From Luidia sarsii (Eukaryota; Echinodermata; Asteroidea; Paxillosida; Luidiidae), in the NCBI GenBank assembly GCA_949987565.1, contig OX465103.1, forward strand, positions 1,045,045 to 1,109,044: a stretch of 64,000 nucleotides of DNA, written 5' to 3'. The translations under genes and the position numbers were made by a program. Of this stretch, positions 45,966 to 56,900 are shown one piece after another. The notes beneath the pieces were generated by a model. The model ran no database searches. It saw nothing but the letters and a program-made list of their open reading frames with translations, and was not told where the DNA came from. The first letter of the stretch is position 1. Each line of letters starts with the position of its first letter.

Positions 45966-46170
45966 ACAAATGATAATCAAGGTGATATACAAAAATGTTG
46001 CAAACTGCTTACTGACTAGAATTACCAAAATGTAAATCTTAAAATTTAGTGGGCCTGACGTTTCGATCCTAGCAGGACCTTTCTCAAAGGCAGAGTGACT
46101 CTGCCTTTGAGAAAGGTCCTGCTAGGATCGAAACGTCAGGCCCACTAAATTTTAAGACAAATGATAATCA
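45966..46170. mobile_element. Palindromic family A insertion with 14-bp target-site duplication
   Basis: The insertion 45980-46156 is bounded by identical 14-mers ACAAATGATAATCA (45966-45979 and 46157-46170). From 46037 to 46157 it is a perfect palindrome: two 60-nt arms (46037-46096, 46098-46157) around one G. The last base of the right arm overlaps the right duplication. Each arm holds the full hairpin half of family A. The left, single-copy part (45980-46036) holds the tail half ending at the fixed AGGTGATATAC terminus. Confidence 0.9.
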
Positions 46171-46244
46171 GCGTCAAACAAAGGTTTTGCCCAACTTGAC
46201 ATGTAATTAAAGAATGTACACTCAGCGCTTTGCCAGATTGCCTG

Positions 46245-46385
46245 CTGAAAGAAATACAGGCAGCTCGGGCGGGATTCGAACCATCGACTTCTGCTTTCGA
46301 GTGCAGACGTCCCAACCACTGGACCACCGAGCTGGTGGGGGTCGTGTGGTGGATTTGAATCTGTATTGCAGTGTTTTATTTCATG
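46245..46385 (-). repeat. tRNA-like repeat with intact Pol III boxes
   Basis: Second copy of the unit seen at 19255-19400. The shared sequence runs past the tRNA-like core into the flank (GAGCTGGT, GGTCGTG, GTGGATTT on the plus strand), so the tRNA-like part belongs to a larger duplicated unit. Confidence 0.55.
46262..46333 (-). tRNA. tRNA-like sequence, probably pseudogene/SINE head
   Basis: 72 nt on the minus strand folds as a cloverleaf. The acceptor stem is a perfect 7 bp (AGCTCGG/CCGAGCT), the D stem GTCC/GGAC and the anticodon stem TCTGC/GCAGA. The A-box TGGTCCAGTGG and B-box GGTTCGAATCC are perfect. Against function: the anticodon loop is 8 nt (ACTCGAAA, so TCG or CGA is ambiguous), the T stem has two mismatches, and a diverged sister exists at 19255. 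It resembles arthropod/vertebrate tRNA-Arg in the anticodon arm. Likely a decayed tRNA-derived repeat. Confidence 0.45.
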
Positions 46386-47149
46386 TCAAGTGCCCAGGCG
46401 AACCCTTCGCCGTTCTCCTCAGCGCAAAATCTGTGTAATCCAAAATGATGAGCAGAACAAGTCTTATTTGTCAATGCCGCGTGACTGAACTTGCTCCGTT
46501 GAAATGTAATGTCCAATCTTCACACCGGCACTGTACTCGGATTTGGTCATGAAAAAAAGTAAACAAAAAACACCAGATGAGAAACGAATAGTGTCATGTA
46601 CGTGCAGTACATGTACATGTACAGTAGGTAAACGATCCTACCACTAATTAAGGCAAGCTACATGTAGATATCCGGGTCTTCTTTTATTTAATTCCATTAT
46701 CATGTTTGGAATGAATGAGTCATCTTTAAATGATCAACCTGCCTTGCATCCTTGTATTGGTGAAACTCTATTTCTTATCGTTTCGCTTTTCCCCCCTTTT
46801 TTCGTCTGTTCCTTCAGCTACACAGTGTACCTTGTCAGACTGGTATATCGTGTTGCATATCTGTGTACAGCTCAAAGGCACGCCGCCCTGATTTTGAAAG
46901 CACTGCCATTGGGGCTACGGCTCACACACCCACACACCCATATATTCTGGAGATTTACTTATTAAATCAACAGCCCCGATAATAAAATAAAATATGTTAA
47001 TGCTTGTAACTGTAGACCAGGGCTCGCATTACGGACACCCCTAATGCGATTTGCCTGGCTTTTTTTATATGTGTAATATATCTTTATATTGATGGGATTA
47101 TCAGGGTGCTGGGGCAAATAAACATTGGTTCTTTTCCCCCTTATTGGCA

Positions 47150-47290
47150 AGATGGGTTCATTTGCATGAGGGGGGGGGGCTGCTATTGGTCAGCCTTAGG
47201 TGGTCTTTGTCTTTCCTTGATCATCCTATCGGTCTTGATTAGTGCATAGGGCCGTTCGCTGATGCGGCGTGAAGTATTTTAATCTGTGTC
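47150..47290. promoter_or_regulatory. Short unique island with POU octamer
   Basis: Contains a perfect octamer ATTTGCAT (47160-47167), the complement of ATGCAAAT, next to a G run, followed by ordinary sequence. A single site is weak evidence of function. Confidence 0.2.
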
Positions 47291-47400
47291 CAGTGCTCTG
47301 ACAATGGTGGGAGGGGCTTGTAGCCCTCCCGGCTGCTCAATGGCAGGGACCTGGTTGTTTGTTTTACCGCAGCGCAGCAACTTGTGCGTGTCTCTGGCTC

Positions 47401-47512
47401 TCATCTCTCTCTCCCTTCCTCGGGTTCCTCCTCCTCCCTCTCCTTCTCCTCCTCCTCCTCCTCCTCCTCCTCCTCCTCCTTCTCCTCCTCCTCCTCTTCC
47501 TCCTCCTTCTGC
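47401..47512. repeat. (CTC)n tract
   Basis: CTCCTC trinucleotide runs; the plus-strand frames read PPPPPP/LLLLLL. Confidence 0.9.
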
Positions 47513-47629
47513 CCGCCCTGTTGCTGATCTTAATTTTCTTTTAGACGGGAGAAGGGGTTGGGCCCCCTTGAGTGATGGAGTTTGCTTGATTAAAAGCCAT
47601 GGCTCACCAGTGCTCAGCCAACCAACTCT

Positions 47630-48150
47630 CTCCCCTCCATCTCTCTCTTTATCTTTCTCTCTCTTTCCCTCCCTCTCTCTCTCTCTCTCTCTCCTCTCTC
47701 CCTCCCCCTCTCTCTCTCCCCTCCCTCTCCCTCCCCTCCCCCTCTCTCCCCTCCCCCTCTCTCCACTCCCTCTCTCTCCTATTTCCCTCCTCCCTCTCTC
47801 TCTCCCCTCCATCTCTCTCTTTATCTTTCTCTCTCCTCTCTCCTCTCTCTCTCCCCTCCCTCTCTCTCCCCTCCCCCTCTCTCCCCTCCCTCTCTCTCTC
47901 CACCCCCTCTCTGCTCCTCTCTCTCCCTTCTCTCCTCTCTCCTCTCTCAATCTTCCCCAATCTTCCCCTCTCTCCTCTCTCCCCTCCTCTCTCTCTCCCT
48001 CTCTCTCTCCCTCCCCCTCCTCTCTGTCTCTTCCCTCCTCTCTCTCTCCCTCTTTCTCTCCCTCCCCCTCCTCTCTGTCTCTTCCCTCCTCTCTCTCCCC
48101 TCATCTCTCTCTCCCCTCATCTCTCTCCTCTCCCCCCCCCCCTTTTCTCC
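47630..48150. repeat. Polypyrimidine tract (~520 bp)
   Basis: CTCTCC/CCCCTC simple sequence with local duplications, e.g. CCTCCATCTCTCTCTTTATC at 47634 and 47808 and TCTCCCTCCCCCTCCTCTC at 48005 and 48058. Generates long open frames on both strands, rejected. Confidence 0.9.
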
Positions 48151-48359
48151 CCCATAACCCTTGCACACAGCTCAAGTGTGCGTGCTCCAACTCTATGCAT
48201 ATGTATGTGTGATGTCAACTACGTCCCAGTGGCACTATTAGTGCGGATCAGTCAGTGGAAGGGTTCAGTGTGCACACAGTCTCTCTATAGTCCACACATT
48301 CAGATGCAGCACATTGGTGGTGGTGGTCAGTCCTCCCCCCTCCCTCCCTCACAGGCCCC

Positions 48360-48725
48360 GCCCCCTCTCCCTCCAATCTCAGCGATACTGAGCGCTAACT
48401 GACCGTGGCTCGGACATCCAGCCTGTCGTAACCACCTGCACTCCGGTCCAGTCATGTTGGAGTGCCGGCAGTAATTGGCTTAGTGCCCGCTCCACAACAA
48501 CACGGCCCGAATCCGGCCACTGGTTGTTATATCAGTGATGCCTAGGGTGCCAGCTTTCGTAATGGAAGACTCCATTAAGTGCCAGATATAGAACATTGTT
48601 GCGGAGACTGCCAGTCTGTTGCAGCTGATACTAGATGGACCGGGAGCTTTTATACTAAACCGTCCATTACTCTGCATTAACATCAACTGGCTATTGTCTC
48701 CATCTCCCGGCAAAACAAAAGGAAG
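48360..48725. promoter_or_regulatory. Unique island, possible conserved block
   Basis: Balanced non-repetitive sequence (e.g. GGTTGTTATATCAGTGATGC at 48523-48542), ending at AAAGGAAGGTAAGC. That last word resembles a splice donor (AAG/GTAAGC), but no acceptable open exon precedes it in a known family. Function unresolved. Confidence 0.2.
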
Positions 48726-48755
48726 GTAAGCACATGTATATTGTATCCTTGTTGC

Positions 48756-49075
48756 TAACCATTCCTATTTTTGGAGAAATCATTCCTCATTTTTAGTATC
48801 TCAGGACTACTGGGTGATCTTTCTATTGAGCAGATTAAAAGAGAAACACAGTCGAAGACTGGTTTCACCAGGCTCCTAGGAGTCCTGACTCATATGAAGC
48901 CTAAAGCTTCAAAATGAGGACCTAAACTGTACTGTACTGTTTACAAGCTCTTTACACCAGATTCCGATTTTTGGCTTGGAAACACACATGTATTCCTATG
49001 TAGTTTGCTCTGTGATTTTTCTTTTTTTAGCAGTATAAGTATTCCTAATTTTCTCTAGGTTGGCAGCAATAGTTC
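48756..49075 (+). repeat. Interspersed repeat family D copy 2
   Basis: Same ordered blocks as 37211-37425 (CCATTCCTATTTTTGG, ACAAGCTCTT, AGATTCCGATTTTTGG, GTATTCCTATGTAGTTTGC). It is longer by ~100 bp in the middle. Confidence 0.65.
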
Positions 49076-49189
49076 ATGTATGCAGCTATTTTTGTCGTTA
49101 TAAATCTCGATAAATCTCAAAAGTACTATTCTCCATCTTCCCAGTGTACAGTAATTGAATGAAGTCACTCTGTTCAGCTTGGAATTTAT

Positions 49190-49450
49190 TTTCATTGATA
49201 ATTACATCTACTGCACCTAATGAAATCTGTACTAAAGTAAAGGCAGGCAGGCAGGCATGGCCAGTGGCCAGTTAATGCACCCATGATTGACAGACACGCA
49301 GCCCTCTAATGAATTAAAGCCCTTGTCCATTGACTCAACTGGATGGCTGGACATCAATTATTATGCAAAACAAATTACACTCCCACCACACAGTAAACAG
49401 CAGGGGGTGCATAAAACACCCGTAAATAATTTCATCTGATTATTGAAGGA
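49190..49450. promoter_or_regulatory. Candidate conserved non-coding block (TAAT/octamer cluster)
   Basis: Several homeodomain-type cores and an octamer-like word in ~260 bp: TGATAATTACATC (49196), CACCTAATGAAATC, CTCTAATGAATTAAAGC (49304), CATCAATTATTATGCAAAAC (49352-49371) and AAATAATTTCATC. Contains a (GCAG)n microrepeat at 49244-49256. The best enhancer-like island in the window, by character only. Confidence 0.35.
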
Positions 49451-49756
49451 CTGGTTGCTGGAGGGTCAAACACTGATCACTGGTAGCCTGCATACAGGCA
49501 TTTTTTGGTACACTAGATTTAAAACAGTTGTTGTGTCGTCTGCAATGCGTGCATGTACACTTGTGGGGGAACCGTTGCAGGGTACCAGTGAGTGATGGAG
49601 GAGGCAGGGGATAAGGATCTCACTGTCATTGATCTACTGATGCTTGAGTGTCCATTAGTGCTGGTGGTCACTGATCAAGTGGTGGACAAGATTCTCAAGT
49701 GTGTGTGATTAATGTGTCAGGCATCGGTGTAGAGACAGGGACTGGCAGAATCCTCT

Positions 49757-50148
49757 GCATCTGCCTCTCCCTCTGCCTCTCCCTCTGCCTCTCCCTAACT
49801 CTCCCTCTCCCTCTCCCTCTCCCTCTCCCTCTGCCTCTTCCTCTCCCTCTCCCTCTGCCTCTCTCTCTCTGCCTCTCCCTCTCCCTCTGCCTCTGCCTCT
49901 CCCTCTGCCTCTGCCTCTGCCTCTCCCTCTCTCTCTCTGCTTCTGCCTCTCCCTCTCCATCTGCCTCCCCCTCTCCCTCTGCCTCTCCCTCTTTCTAACT
50001 CTCCCTAACTCTGCCTCTCCCTCTAACTCTCCCTAACTCTGCCTCTCCCTCTCCCTCTCCATCTCCCTCTCCCTCTCCCTCTCCCTCTCCCTCTGCCTCA
50101 CCCTCTCTCTGCCTCTCCCTCTCCATCTCTCCCACCCCCACTCCCTCC
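49757..50148. repeat. (CTCTCC/CTCTGC)n hexamer array (~390 bp)
   Basis: CTCTCC and CTCTGC hexamers in near-perfect 6-bp register, with CTCTAACTC variants. Reads PLPLPL/GRGRGR in open frames, rejected. Confidence 0.9.
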
Positions 50149-51137
50149 TCACTCTTGAATCACAAACTTGTGTCTACATGTACATCAGGGTTGCCCCTGC
50201 TTGCCCCAGTATTTCTGTAAATCCTTCCTGAGTCTTGCCCCCCCCCCCCTACAAGAACAATGCAGGGGCTGCCCTCAAGGCCACATGACACCATTTGACC
50301 ACAATCGTTGGCCACATTCAGCTGGCGATTTTTCTTGCCTGTCTGAGCGCGAGCAAAAGCAAAACAGATGATTGAATCGCGATTCAAATCACGATTATTT
50401 GCGCAGTGGAAGCATTCCCCCCACCGGTAGTTAGTATCCATGTACATGTACATCTACATGTACATTAGGTTGTCTTTTGCTTGTCAATGCTCAATACTGG
50501 ATGAGAGCAACACCGTATCTATTTATAAACCTGTCAAGAATGACTGCTCCTGAAGGTCTGACCACCAAGGATTTTTTTTTTGAGCAGTAGACCACAAAGG
50601 GCCATTTTCTCTGCGTGAGGCTGAAGAGTACGTGACCCGAGTCCACTATTTGCACGATGTCCCGCAAGACATCAAACCGAGAGCTCAGTCCTTCAGGCTT
50701 CCAGCTCTCTCTTGTAGGCCTCCCTGCCTCCCTCCCATCTACTGGGAGTACAAAATACAGCGCAGCAGTCCGGTAGGTAGATAACCTTGTGGTCAAAGCC
50801 AACGCAAGGGTTTTTCCAAGCGTCTCACAGCAGTCACTTGGAGGCTGTCTGTGTGTCTGGACGGCCGGCTTTGTAAACTGGAATGTTGCTTGCTCGGCCT
50901 GTTGGCTCTGGTTTGTTTGGAAAAACACATTGCGGAATGTCTATCCGGGAGGATGTCCCTGAGCTGAGGGGCTAGCAACAACAAAGCCAGCTACTCTGAC
51001 CTCTGTGTTGACCTATGGAGGCCTCTTCTGCCTCCGCGGCTAACCCTGCCTGATTTGGTTCGTTCGCCTCCCTTCCAGATCCACCGAGCCCAGTCATGCT
51101 CTCAATTTGAAAAAGGTTGAGGTAGAATGATACTGGT

Positions 51138-51190
51138 CTGCCTTTTTGAGAAAGGTCCTGCTGTTTGAGCCAAAGATCAGGCCCTCTACT
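51138..51190 (+). repeat. Family A hairpin block
   Basis: GCCTTTTTGAGAAAGGTCC, TGCTGTTTGAGCCAAAGATC, AGGCCCTCTAC. Lies immediately upstream of the inverted repeat at 51235. Confidence 0.55.
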
Positions 51191-51234
51191 TATTTTTGAG
51201 ATGTTCAGAAAAAGGAGTAATAGTTTTTCGCTGA

Positions 51235-51434
51235 CTCTTTTTGTGAGTATGTGTGGTTCTGAAAAGAACCGGAGGAGCTCGACATTACGAACAGTATACT
51301 CTGTTCATCTTCAGGAGACTTTCAGGAGACTTCAGGAAACAGCAGTCTCCTGAAGATGAACAGAGTACACTCTTCGTAATCGTAACGTCGAGTTCATCCG
51401 GTTCTTTTTAGAACCACACATACTCACAAAAGAG
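51235..51434. repeat. Inverted-repeat pair (arms ~84 and 89 bp)
   Basis: Left arm 51235-51318, right arm 51346-51434, spacer 27 bp. On the right arm the unit reads TCTCCTGAAGATGAACAGAG, TACACTCTTCGTAATCG, TAACGTCGAG, CCGGTTCTTTTT, AGAACCACACATACTCAC. The arms differ by a few substitutions and two small indels. The right arm runs straight into a family C copy. The unit shares the TAACGTCGAG/GAAACGTC-like word with families A and C. Confidence 0.8.
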
Positions 51435-51439
51435 AATTT

Positions 51440-51500
51440 TCCATGGTGTTACCGCAAACCTACTCCTTCTGCTATTCTCACCATGAAAACCTTCAAATCT
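51440..51500 (-). repeat. Family C copy, partial
   Basis: CCATGGTGTTACCGCAAACC ... CACCATGAAAACCTTC on the plus strand, the complement of GGTTTGC...GCGGTGACAC. Confidence 0.5.
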
Positions 51501-51609
51501 CATATGTACAGATTACAGAATAGTCTTTTTAATTGTTCTACATCTGTAATGGACATCACCATTCTGCACCATTTCATTTGCCGATACTTCAAATAATTAT
51601 TCATGGACC

Positions 51610-51850
51610 ATAGATGTACATGTACATTGTACATGTACTCATTACATGTACAATGTACATGTACTCATTACATGTACAATGTACATGTACCATATTATCA
51701 TGTACATGTACATGTATATTATGTACATGTACATGTACAACAGGAACGTAGCCCCTTTGGAAAAGTGATTACAAGAGAGGCTCATACTGTATACATGTAC
51801 ATGTAGTACAGTTGTATGTACATGTACATTTGTACAATTACATGTACAAT
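51610..51850. repeat. (ACATGT)n array, imperfect
   Basis: Hexamer runs with a repeated ATTACATGTACAATGTACATG-type sub-unit (three copies between 51617 and 51690, ~34-bp period), then shorter runs to 51850. Confidence 0.9.
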
Positions 51851-52029
51851 GCACTCCAGAAGAGACGATCTCAGCGCTATAGACAGATCTCGCAACCACT
51901 TTGGAAGTAACAATCCCCCGGTCCCCCTCTTCTCTCTTCCCCCGGTGGAAGCCTTTGTAGAGGTAGCTGGGAGTGGGAGCTCAGGGCCTAGCCCAGAGTA
52001 CAGGATTATCCTCGCTATTAAACCAAGGC

Positions 52030-52230
52030 TGGACCTCCAACTTTGTTGACTCTCAGGAGGTACACGGGGGGGACCCCGGCTCTCTCATGTCAATAATTAA
52101 GAGATTATCGGCACCCACTGCTGCATCAATATCCGGGGAATCCGGTCTGACCGCTAATTATTGTGCGTGGCTCCTGCCGCGGGACTCATGCGAGCAAGCG
52201 GATATTTAGGGCGTTGTAGTTATTTGTGTG
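52030..52230. promoter_or_regulatory. Candidate conserved non-coding block
   Basis: Unique island with GTCAATAATTAAGAGATTAT (52089-52108) and CGCTAATTATTGTGCG (52151-52166). No array or repeat family overlaps. Enhancer role is inference. Confidence 0.25.
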
Positions 52231-53569
52231 TGCCCAAGCATCTATGGGCGGATGCCATCTACTCCTCCCCCCTGTACATGTATGCTCTTCTTTGTAAGAA
52301 AGTTGTTTACCTGAAAGCAGCCAGGAATGTCCGAGGCGATTGTTTGGTTGACGCCGTTAACCTGCTTCACTCCCATTAGTGGCGTATTTATTCATTCTGG
52401 CTTTCATCTGCCTTACAATGTACACCTACCTATGCCGAGTTGTAACTCTTCTCAGTTCTGTATTAAAGTAAAAAGGGAAAGTTGTTTATTGTTTTGCTTT
52501 GCCGGGGTACATCCCGTGTAGATTGCAGTTAGAGCGCGCAGTAAACAAGGAGTAGGATTGCCCCTCAGCAAATATCAGCACCTCTGGCTTTGTCAGAATT
52601 TTTCTTGGGTGGCGTCCTTTTGAGATCTGTCCCACAGCGCTCAAGTTACCAAAAGCCCTCTTAATAGCACTGTGAGGAGACTTAGAATAGTAAAGATCCT
52701 TTCTGAACTGGGGTACCCATGTAGAAAATTTAATCTGTTAGTAGAGTTGGTAAAATGTTGAGACAATTAGTATACATGTCTCCTTTTGTTTGTTTTCAAT
52801 TGGCTGGGAAATAGTCATTGTCTCGGTTTTGAGGACTCAATATTCGTGAACTCTGAAGTGTATTGGTGGACGTTCACCCTGGCACCACCGTAATTTTTTT
52901 TTTTTTTAAATACGACGGCCACATTTGAATTCTGAAGTGTTACTCTTACTGATTATAAGCCAATGGAATGCTTCTTAGAAATCTCAAATTGAGAGGAGTG
53001 GAGGGGAGAAGAAGAGGTAGGGAAGAGGAAACGTGAAGTGGATGATGAGTTTGGAGTGTTGAAATGAGAATTAGAGGTCTCCTGAGTCTACCGGGAAGAA
53101 TGCTTCAAGGCAGATTTGCTTAAAGACCTCCGTGTTTACAAGCACGGTGCATGCACATTTGCACAAGTATGCATGGCGAGTCTGTGGTAGCAGTCTGTCT
53201 CTTTTGAAGACCACTAAACTGTGCTTTTTGAAGTGCCGATGTGTACCACACCATCTCATTTGAGGGAACGATGGTAGGACTATATATTTGCAGAGGCTTT
53301 GTATCGTGGTATCTGCGATGCGTCTCAAAAAGAAGTAATGGCATCTAAGATCTTTTTTTTTTATAGATTTTATTACCCATTTTCAGGTGTGTCCATCGAG
53401 ATTCTTGAGGGTTGTGCGGAAACACTAATATTGACTGTTTGTCAGGGGAGGGGGGTGTTGGTGTCTGATGGATGGGCTGTTTACACCGCAAAGCGGCATT
53501 TCAGAAGGAGGAACATTCCGTAGTGAATAGCCTGCATTAACAAGCACTAGGTGTATGGTCTTTTATGCC

Positions 53570-53995
53570 GAGGGAGGAATGGAAGGGGGTGGGGTTACCA
53601 GGGGGGGGTGGTAAGGGGGGGATCCACTTGTAGTGATTCTCGCCGTTTCCTTTTTTTGGATTCCGCAACCCCCCCCCCTCCCTCCCCGCCCCCTCCTTGG
53701 TCCAGATTGGCATTGTGTCGCCCACACTTCCCCCCCTGATGAATAGGCGAAGGGGGGGGGGGGAACCCGGTTGGGCCCGGGGACGCTCCTCCCTTTTCAG
53801 GGCCGCGTCCGGTCCCGTCCTCGCTCCCCGGCGTAAACAGAGGTAATTAGAGGACTTGACAACAACAAGTTTAATGACCGGCAAAGTGTCGGGAAGCCGG
53901 CCCCCGTGTCTCGCCACCGCCACCACCACCACCACCACCGGTGTCGCACCAAAGCTTGAGGGCAGAGGAGGAGGATGGTGATAGATAGATAGAGA
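53570..53995. other. G/C homopolymer-rich block with (CAC)n
   Basis: G and C runs (53599-53621, 53670-53680, 53750-53763) and a CAC microsatellite (53917-53938), around a GC-rich unique core with GGTAATTAGAGG and TTTAATGACC. Could be regulatory; the minus-strand open frame 53537-54052 is a composition effect. Confidence 0.4.
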
Positions 53996-53999
53996 GAGA

Positions 54000-56900
54000 G
54001 GTATGGGTGATGATGGGTCTTTTGGGTATAGGGGCGACGGGTATAGGGGCAACGGTCTGAAGATGCCTGTGCTCTAGGTAATGGGTTTAAGTAAAGTCCG
54101 GCCTGTGGGCGTTTGTGCTGTATTAACGTCTTGTTGCTGGAGGTGTCACTGTGTGTGGGTTCTTATATTGAGACTCCCTCCAACCGAGGAAACCTAACTA
54201 GTTTGGCAGCCGGGCTGTGCTCCGTGCGCGCTCGGTTTGGGGCCAACCGAAATACTTTGAGCTGAGTTATACGCGGAAGCGGTTATTCATCTCCACGTCA
54301 TACTCAATTTTGAGAGCGTCCAGACGGAATACCTGTATTCATCTGACATCAGTAGCCAGGGAGTGTAAGGTAGGAGTTACGCAGTGCCTAACAGTCATAC
54401 ACACCTGTACATACGTACTGTACAGTTGTAGCACCTGTAGGTTCAATTTTCAGATTTTGGATTTTGGACTTAGTGGGATGCCTAATGTTTGTAGTGCAGT
54501 TTTCATGTACAGTTTGTATGTAGCTATCAGTTCTTTTGAACACCTACCGTATTCTAATGACTGAAATCACTGGTTAGAGCCATACCACTTTACCAGCAGT
54601 TTATTGATGTCGCCTACTGTAGTATTACACTGGTTTCATGTACATGTATTGCATTGACTTTCAGCTGCATGTTTTTGGCATGGATGTACATGTACATCAT
54701 GTGTGTATGTGACAACGTATGCAAAATAGGACAAACTGTTTTGTACTGAGCACAGAAGGCCAATGACTGTATGTCTAGCTTTCTCATTGCACTCCACCAT
54801 CCTAATTTAGTCTGCCCACAAGGAGTTAGTCAATGACAAGTGCACGGTCATGTGTCTACCGTATTCTCTCTTATATTATCATTTGCCAGCCTTGAAACAC
54901 CATGTTTGTAGGATAGCGGGTACACATGTACATGTGGCACAGACACAAGTCAAGAGTTTGTTTTGAACTTTTCAGACTTCATTCTTTAAACAGGTCACAG
55001 CATGTAATGTGGGTGCTTGGGAAAAATTGTATGAACCCTGCACGTACACTACAGTACATTGACTTTGAATTATTTCGTTTGCATTTTCGCCGGTTGTTGA
55101 AATTCCAATCAATATTTTTTTTTGTTTACCATTTTGGGCATATTTCTTTTGAATTCCACTCCCACCCACCCCACCCCACAAAAAAAATTGCTGATGCGAG
55201 GCCTTGTGATTTTGTGTGATTGATAATCCTTGTTCCTGAGGCGGACATTCATAGCTCACAGAAAGGCGGGGGAAAACTAGTAATGAATTTTGCCTTTGTG
55301 CCCGAAACTCTGTCATTACCACGGGAACTGACGAACAAGAGAAACCCTGAAAGAGAGAAAGCAGAATCGAGGATGAAAAAAAAAATTATTTTGAAAAAAA
55401 AAATCCCCAAACCACAGTTGAGTCATGGTTGGATGATCCTGCCTTCAGAATGCAAAAAAGCAATTTCACTAAAAAAGGCTCCTTTTATTTGGTGAGACTT
55501 TCGCCTTTTTTTTATTATAAAGCACAGGCAGAAGTTCATGCTGAGGTTAGGAACCACCAGAGGAAATGAAAAATTCACCCCCTAAAAAAAAATTTTTAAA
55601 ACTCATTTGAACAGACAACGCAACTGTCGCAGCGCCTCAAACGTCACACAATGGTAGGCTGTCTGCTGGTGCCGCTGTACCTGGCCTAGAACTCCGCCGC
55701 AGTCACGGTCCAGTGGAGGGGGTCGATGCGGTCTGTTGCACCCATCTACGGAGTGTTTGCACGTACCCTCTCTGGGCTCAGTGGGCGCACTTGTGCTACA
55801 GTGGGTTGTCCGAGTCCTAGGTCCTGTGAGGAGGTAGTAAGCTATTGGACTCTTGGGAGATGGGATAAGTTGGGGGAACTCTACCGGTTACTTTTTGAAG
55901 GGTGACTAGAGAAAACTACTGTGCGAAGGGTGACTATAGAATATGCTCTACAAAATTGGGACTTACAATAGCAGTGCTGTGCAGTAAAGAAAGAAATGAT
56001 CATCTGTCGGCATAGCGTCTGGTTGCAGTTGTGTGGTCCCAGCTCTCCGATGTGCACACATTCTGTAAGGTACATGTAGCTGTCTGATGCCAATGCTGCA
56101 CTGAGTCATCACACCTTTGGTGGGCACGGATCGTAAGTACTTCAGTACAGCTGCTACAACCGCAGTTAGTTTTCTACGGTGTTGCCTTGTTTAGCTTTTT
56201 GAAACTTGTCATCTGTCATCACATGATGCACAGTGAACTGGTGATTGTGGTGTTGGGTATCTTTACTCTCCTTGCACGCACATGGATGGGGACATTCATA
56301 CTTCTACATACATGTATGATTGAGCTGTATTTGGTTCCGCCACTGTGTTTTAGCTTTTCCCTGATTTTGTAAAAAGAAAAAAAATGCAAGCCTCATTCAC
56401 CTTTTTACAGTGAGCTAAGCTTAGTGAAATACATGTAATCCTCGGCCCTTGGCTTGACATGCAGGACAATGTTATATGACAGGACCTCCCTGCCCACTCT
56501 CTGACATTGATGGGCCGTCAACTCAACTCAAACTCCCCAATACCACATAGCAGAGCACTGGGCACAGGCACTAGGTACATTAGTTGACGCGGACAATGGC
56601 GAATACAATGTGCGTGTTAGATTCAGCCTGTGATGGAGGGATTGTTGCTAGAGTAGGCCTACCCTGCATGTACAAACACCGCTGTGTGCACCAAGCCTGC
56701 GGGCATTTCAAGAACTCCACGTGTGGATCAAGTAGATTCTGGGTAAGATCTCTGGCCTGTCAGAGCACATTAGCCGCATTTTTTTTTTGGGGGGGGGATG
56801 GTTTACTACCATAGCTCCCACGTAATTTGTTCCAAGCGCCCGTCTTCACATCCAGTTGTCAACCTCTTTCATCAGCCTCCTTCACCACCGCACGCACACG

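Noticed and set aside
46037..46157. Intact hammerhead ribozyme
   Set aside because: The CUGAUGA catalytic core is not present; only stem II-, GAAA- and GUC-like parts are seen.
47286..48402. 308- and 267-codon plus-strand frames and the 223-codon minus-strand frame
   Set aside because: Driven by (CTC)n and CTCTCC simple sequence; the non-repetitive parts show no family resemblance.
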